From Trichoplax sp. H2 (taxonomy: Eukaryota > Placozoa > Uniplacotomia > Trichoplacea), in NCBI GenBank assembly GCA_003344405.1, contig NOWV01000022.1, positions 434,001 to 498,000 of the forward strand: a stretch of 64,000 nucleotides of DNA. Direction: 5' to 3'. Shown here piece by piece: positions 63,167 to 64,000 of this stretch (its first letter is position 1; every line of letters begins with the position of its first letter). The notes beneath the pieces were generated by a model. The model saw only the letters and a list, made by a program, of their open reading frames with translations. It made no database searches and was not told the origin of the DNA. The position numbers and the translations under genes are program-made.

Positions 63167-64000
63167 ATGGATGAGACGGCTAAACCAGTAAGTGAAGAAT
63201 TGGATGATTTATTCGTAGGTAGTGGCAATACCAAATCCAGGTTTTCCATTCCTATACTACGTCGCTACGTTTCACATATTGAAGTCGTAATATTCCTAGT
63301 ATTTCTCGGCTACGGAATAGGCAACGAATTGTCTACCTCTTATCCAATTTTTTACAATACTTTAAAAAACTCACCAAATGCTTCGATATTTACTGGTCGC
63401 AATTCCAGCTATTGCATCCCCTATGGCCTATTACCTAAACCCAATATCACGAACAAACCGTCTTCGCAGCATCATGAGCTATCACCAGTTGTTTGGATCG
63501 CTATTGTTAATTCAGTATACATTCTTCCGTCTGCTTTCTTCTCCATAATTTACTCTGTTTGGTCTGATCAGTACCGGAGTCGAAGGACCTTCTTAATAAT
63601 GTCCATGACCGGTATTTTTATACAAATCATCGGTTATATCATTACTATCGCAACAATTTCGTCCCCAGCCGGCTTTATCGTTGGTAATGTGATGTCTGGA
63701 ATATTTGGCGGCTATCCCACATTCATATTTTGCTGCTACGCTTACGTGGTAGATCTTAATAGCCAAAGTTCTCGTACATCTCGTTTCGTTTATATTCAGC
63801 TAGCTCAGCTACTCACTCAAGGCATCGCTACAATTGTAGGTGAGCAATGGGCAAAATACTACGGTTTTATTCCTCCTCTCGCACTATCTGCTGTAGTTGT
63901 AGCTTTAGCTATCTTCTACGTTTGGTATTTGTTGGAAGCGCCAAATGTCAAAGCCAGCATTTATGACATGAAACGGACAAGAGAATACGCCGCCGATATT
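63167..64000 (+). CDS. SLC46-like major facilitator transporter C (cut by window end)
   Basis: Open from the ATG at 63167 to the window edge, 278 codons with no stop. Same family as A and B and closest to B. It has an acidic N-terminus (MDETAKPVSEELDDLF) and helix 1 at about 37-53 (EVVIFLVFLGYGIG). These are followed by NELSTSYPIFYNTL and NASIF, an extracellular loop with NIT glycosylation, the motif IIYSVWSDQYRSRRTFLI at about 127-144, VIGNVMSG-like VGNVMSGIFGGYPTFIF, and a loop with SSRTSRF. The C-terminal half lies outside the window. The start is uncertain: the ATG at 63167 is in frame, but an acceptor at 63217-63218 would allow splicing from the candidate exon at 59761-59800. Substrate unknown. 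Confidence 0.85.
   Translation, partial: MDETAKPVSEELDDLFVGSGNTKSRFSIPILRRYVSHIEVVIFLVFLGYGIGNELSTSYPIFYNTLKNSPNASIFTGRNSSYCIPYGLLPKPNITNKPSSQHHELSPVVWIAIVNSVYILPSAFFSIIYSVWSDQYRSRRTFLIMSMTGIFIQIIGYIITIATISSPAGFIVGNVMSGIFGGYPTFIFCCYAYVVDLNSQSSRTSRFVYIQLAQLLTQGIATIVGEQWAKYYGFIPPLALSAVVVALAIFYVWYLLEAPNVKASIYDMKRTREYAADI

Overview
This is an AT-rich, intron-bearing animal genome window. Every confident gene belongs to a metazoan family: organic-anion transporters (OATP/SLCO), a contactin-associated-protein/neurexin-IV-like receptor, a beta-1,3-galactosyltransferase, an Enigma-type PDZ-LIM protein and SLC46-like transporters. The short spliced genes, GT-AG introns of roughly 70 to 1,550 bp and early-animal repertoire suggest a placozoan (Trichoplax/Hoilungia-like). 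That is an inference from gene content, not a match to a reference. All gene models were spliced by hand from exon reading frames, intron phases and paralogue comparison. No transcript evidence was available.

Layout. 2.1-16.5 kb holds three OATP paralogues: two tandem copies on + (2097-4931, 7529-10585) and one older, convergent copy on - (16488-12487). All have six coding exons with the same five intron phases. 20.7-32.3 kb, -: one CNTNAP/neurexin-IV-like gene (LamG-LamG-EGF-fibrinogen-like-LamG-EGF-LamG-TM), with a putative signal-peptide exon 5.8 kb upstream. 32.3-39.2 kb: gene-poor and repeat-rich. 39.3-41.1 kb, -: a two-exon GT31 beta-1,3-galactosyltransferase. 41.1-43.6 kb: microsatellite and minisatellite DNA rich in GTAC/ACAGT. 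43.6-48.7 kb, +: a ten-exon PDZ plus triple-LIM protein. 50.0-52.4 kb, -: SLC46-like transporter A. 53.3-54.1 kb: a 204-bp tandem repeat with an exon-like ORF in each unit. 54.9-58.5 kb, -: SLC46-like transporter B. 59.8/63.2 kb to the window end, +: SLC46-like transporter C, head-to-head with B and cut by the window edge.

The genes do not form a pathway. Two local expansions of membrane transporters flank an adhesion receptor, a Golgi glycosyltransferase and a cytoskeletal adaptor. The most useful observations are the patchy near-identity of the tandem OATP genes, a CNTNAP-like gene with no visible discoidin domain, a possible cassette exon of the same coding length as the first PDZ exon, alternative starts of transporter C, and the 204-bp exon-like array.
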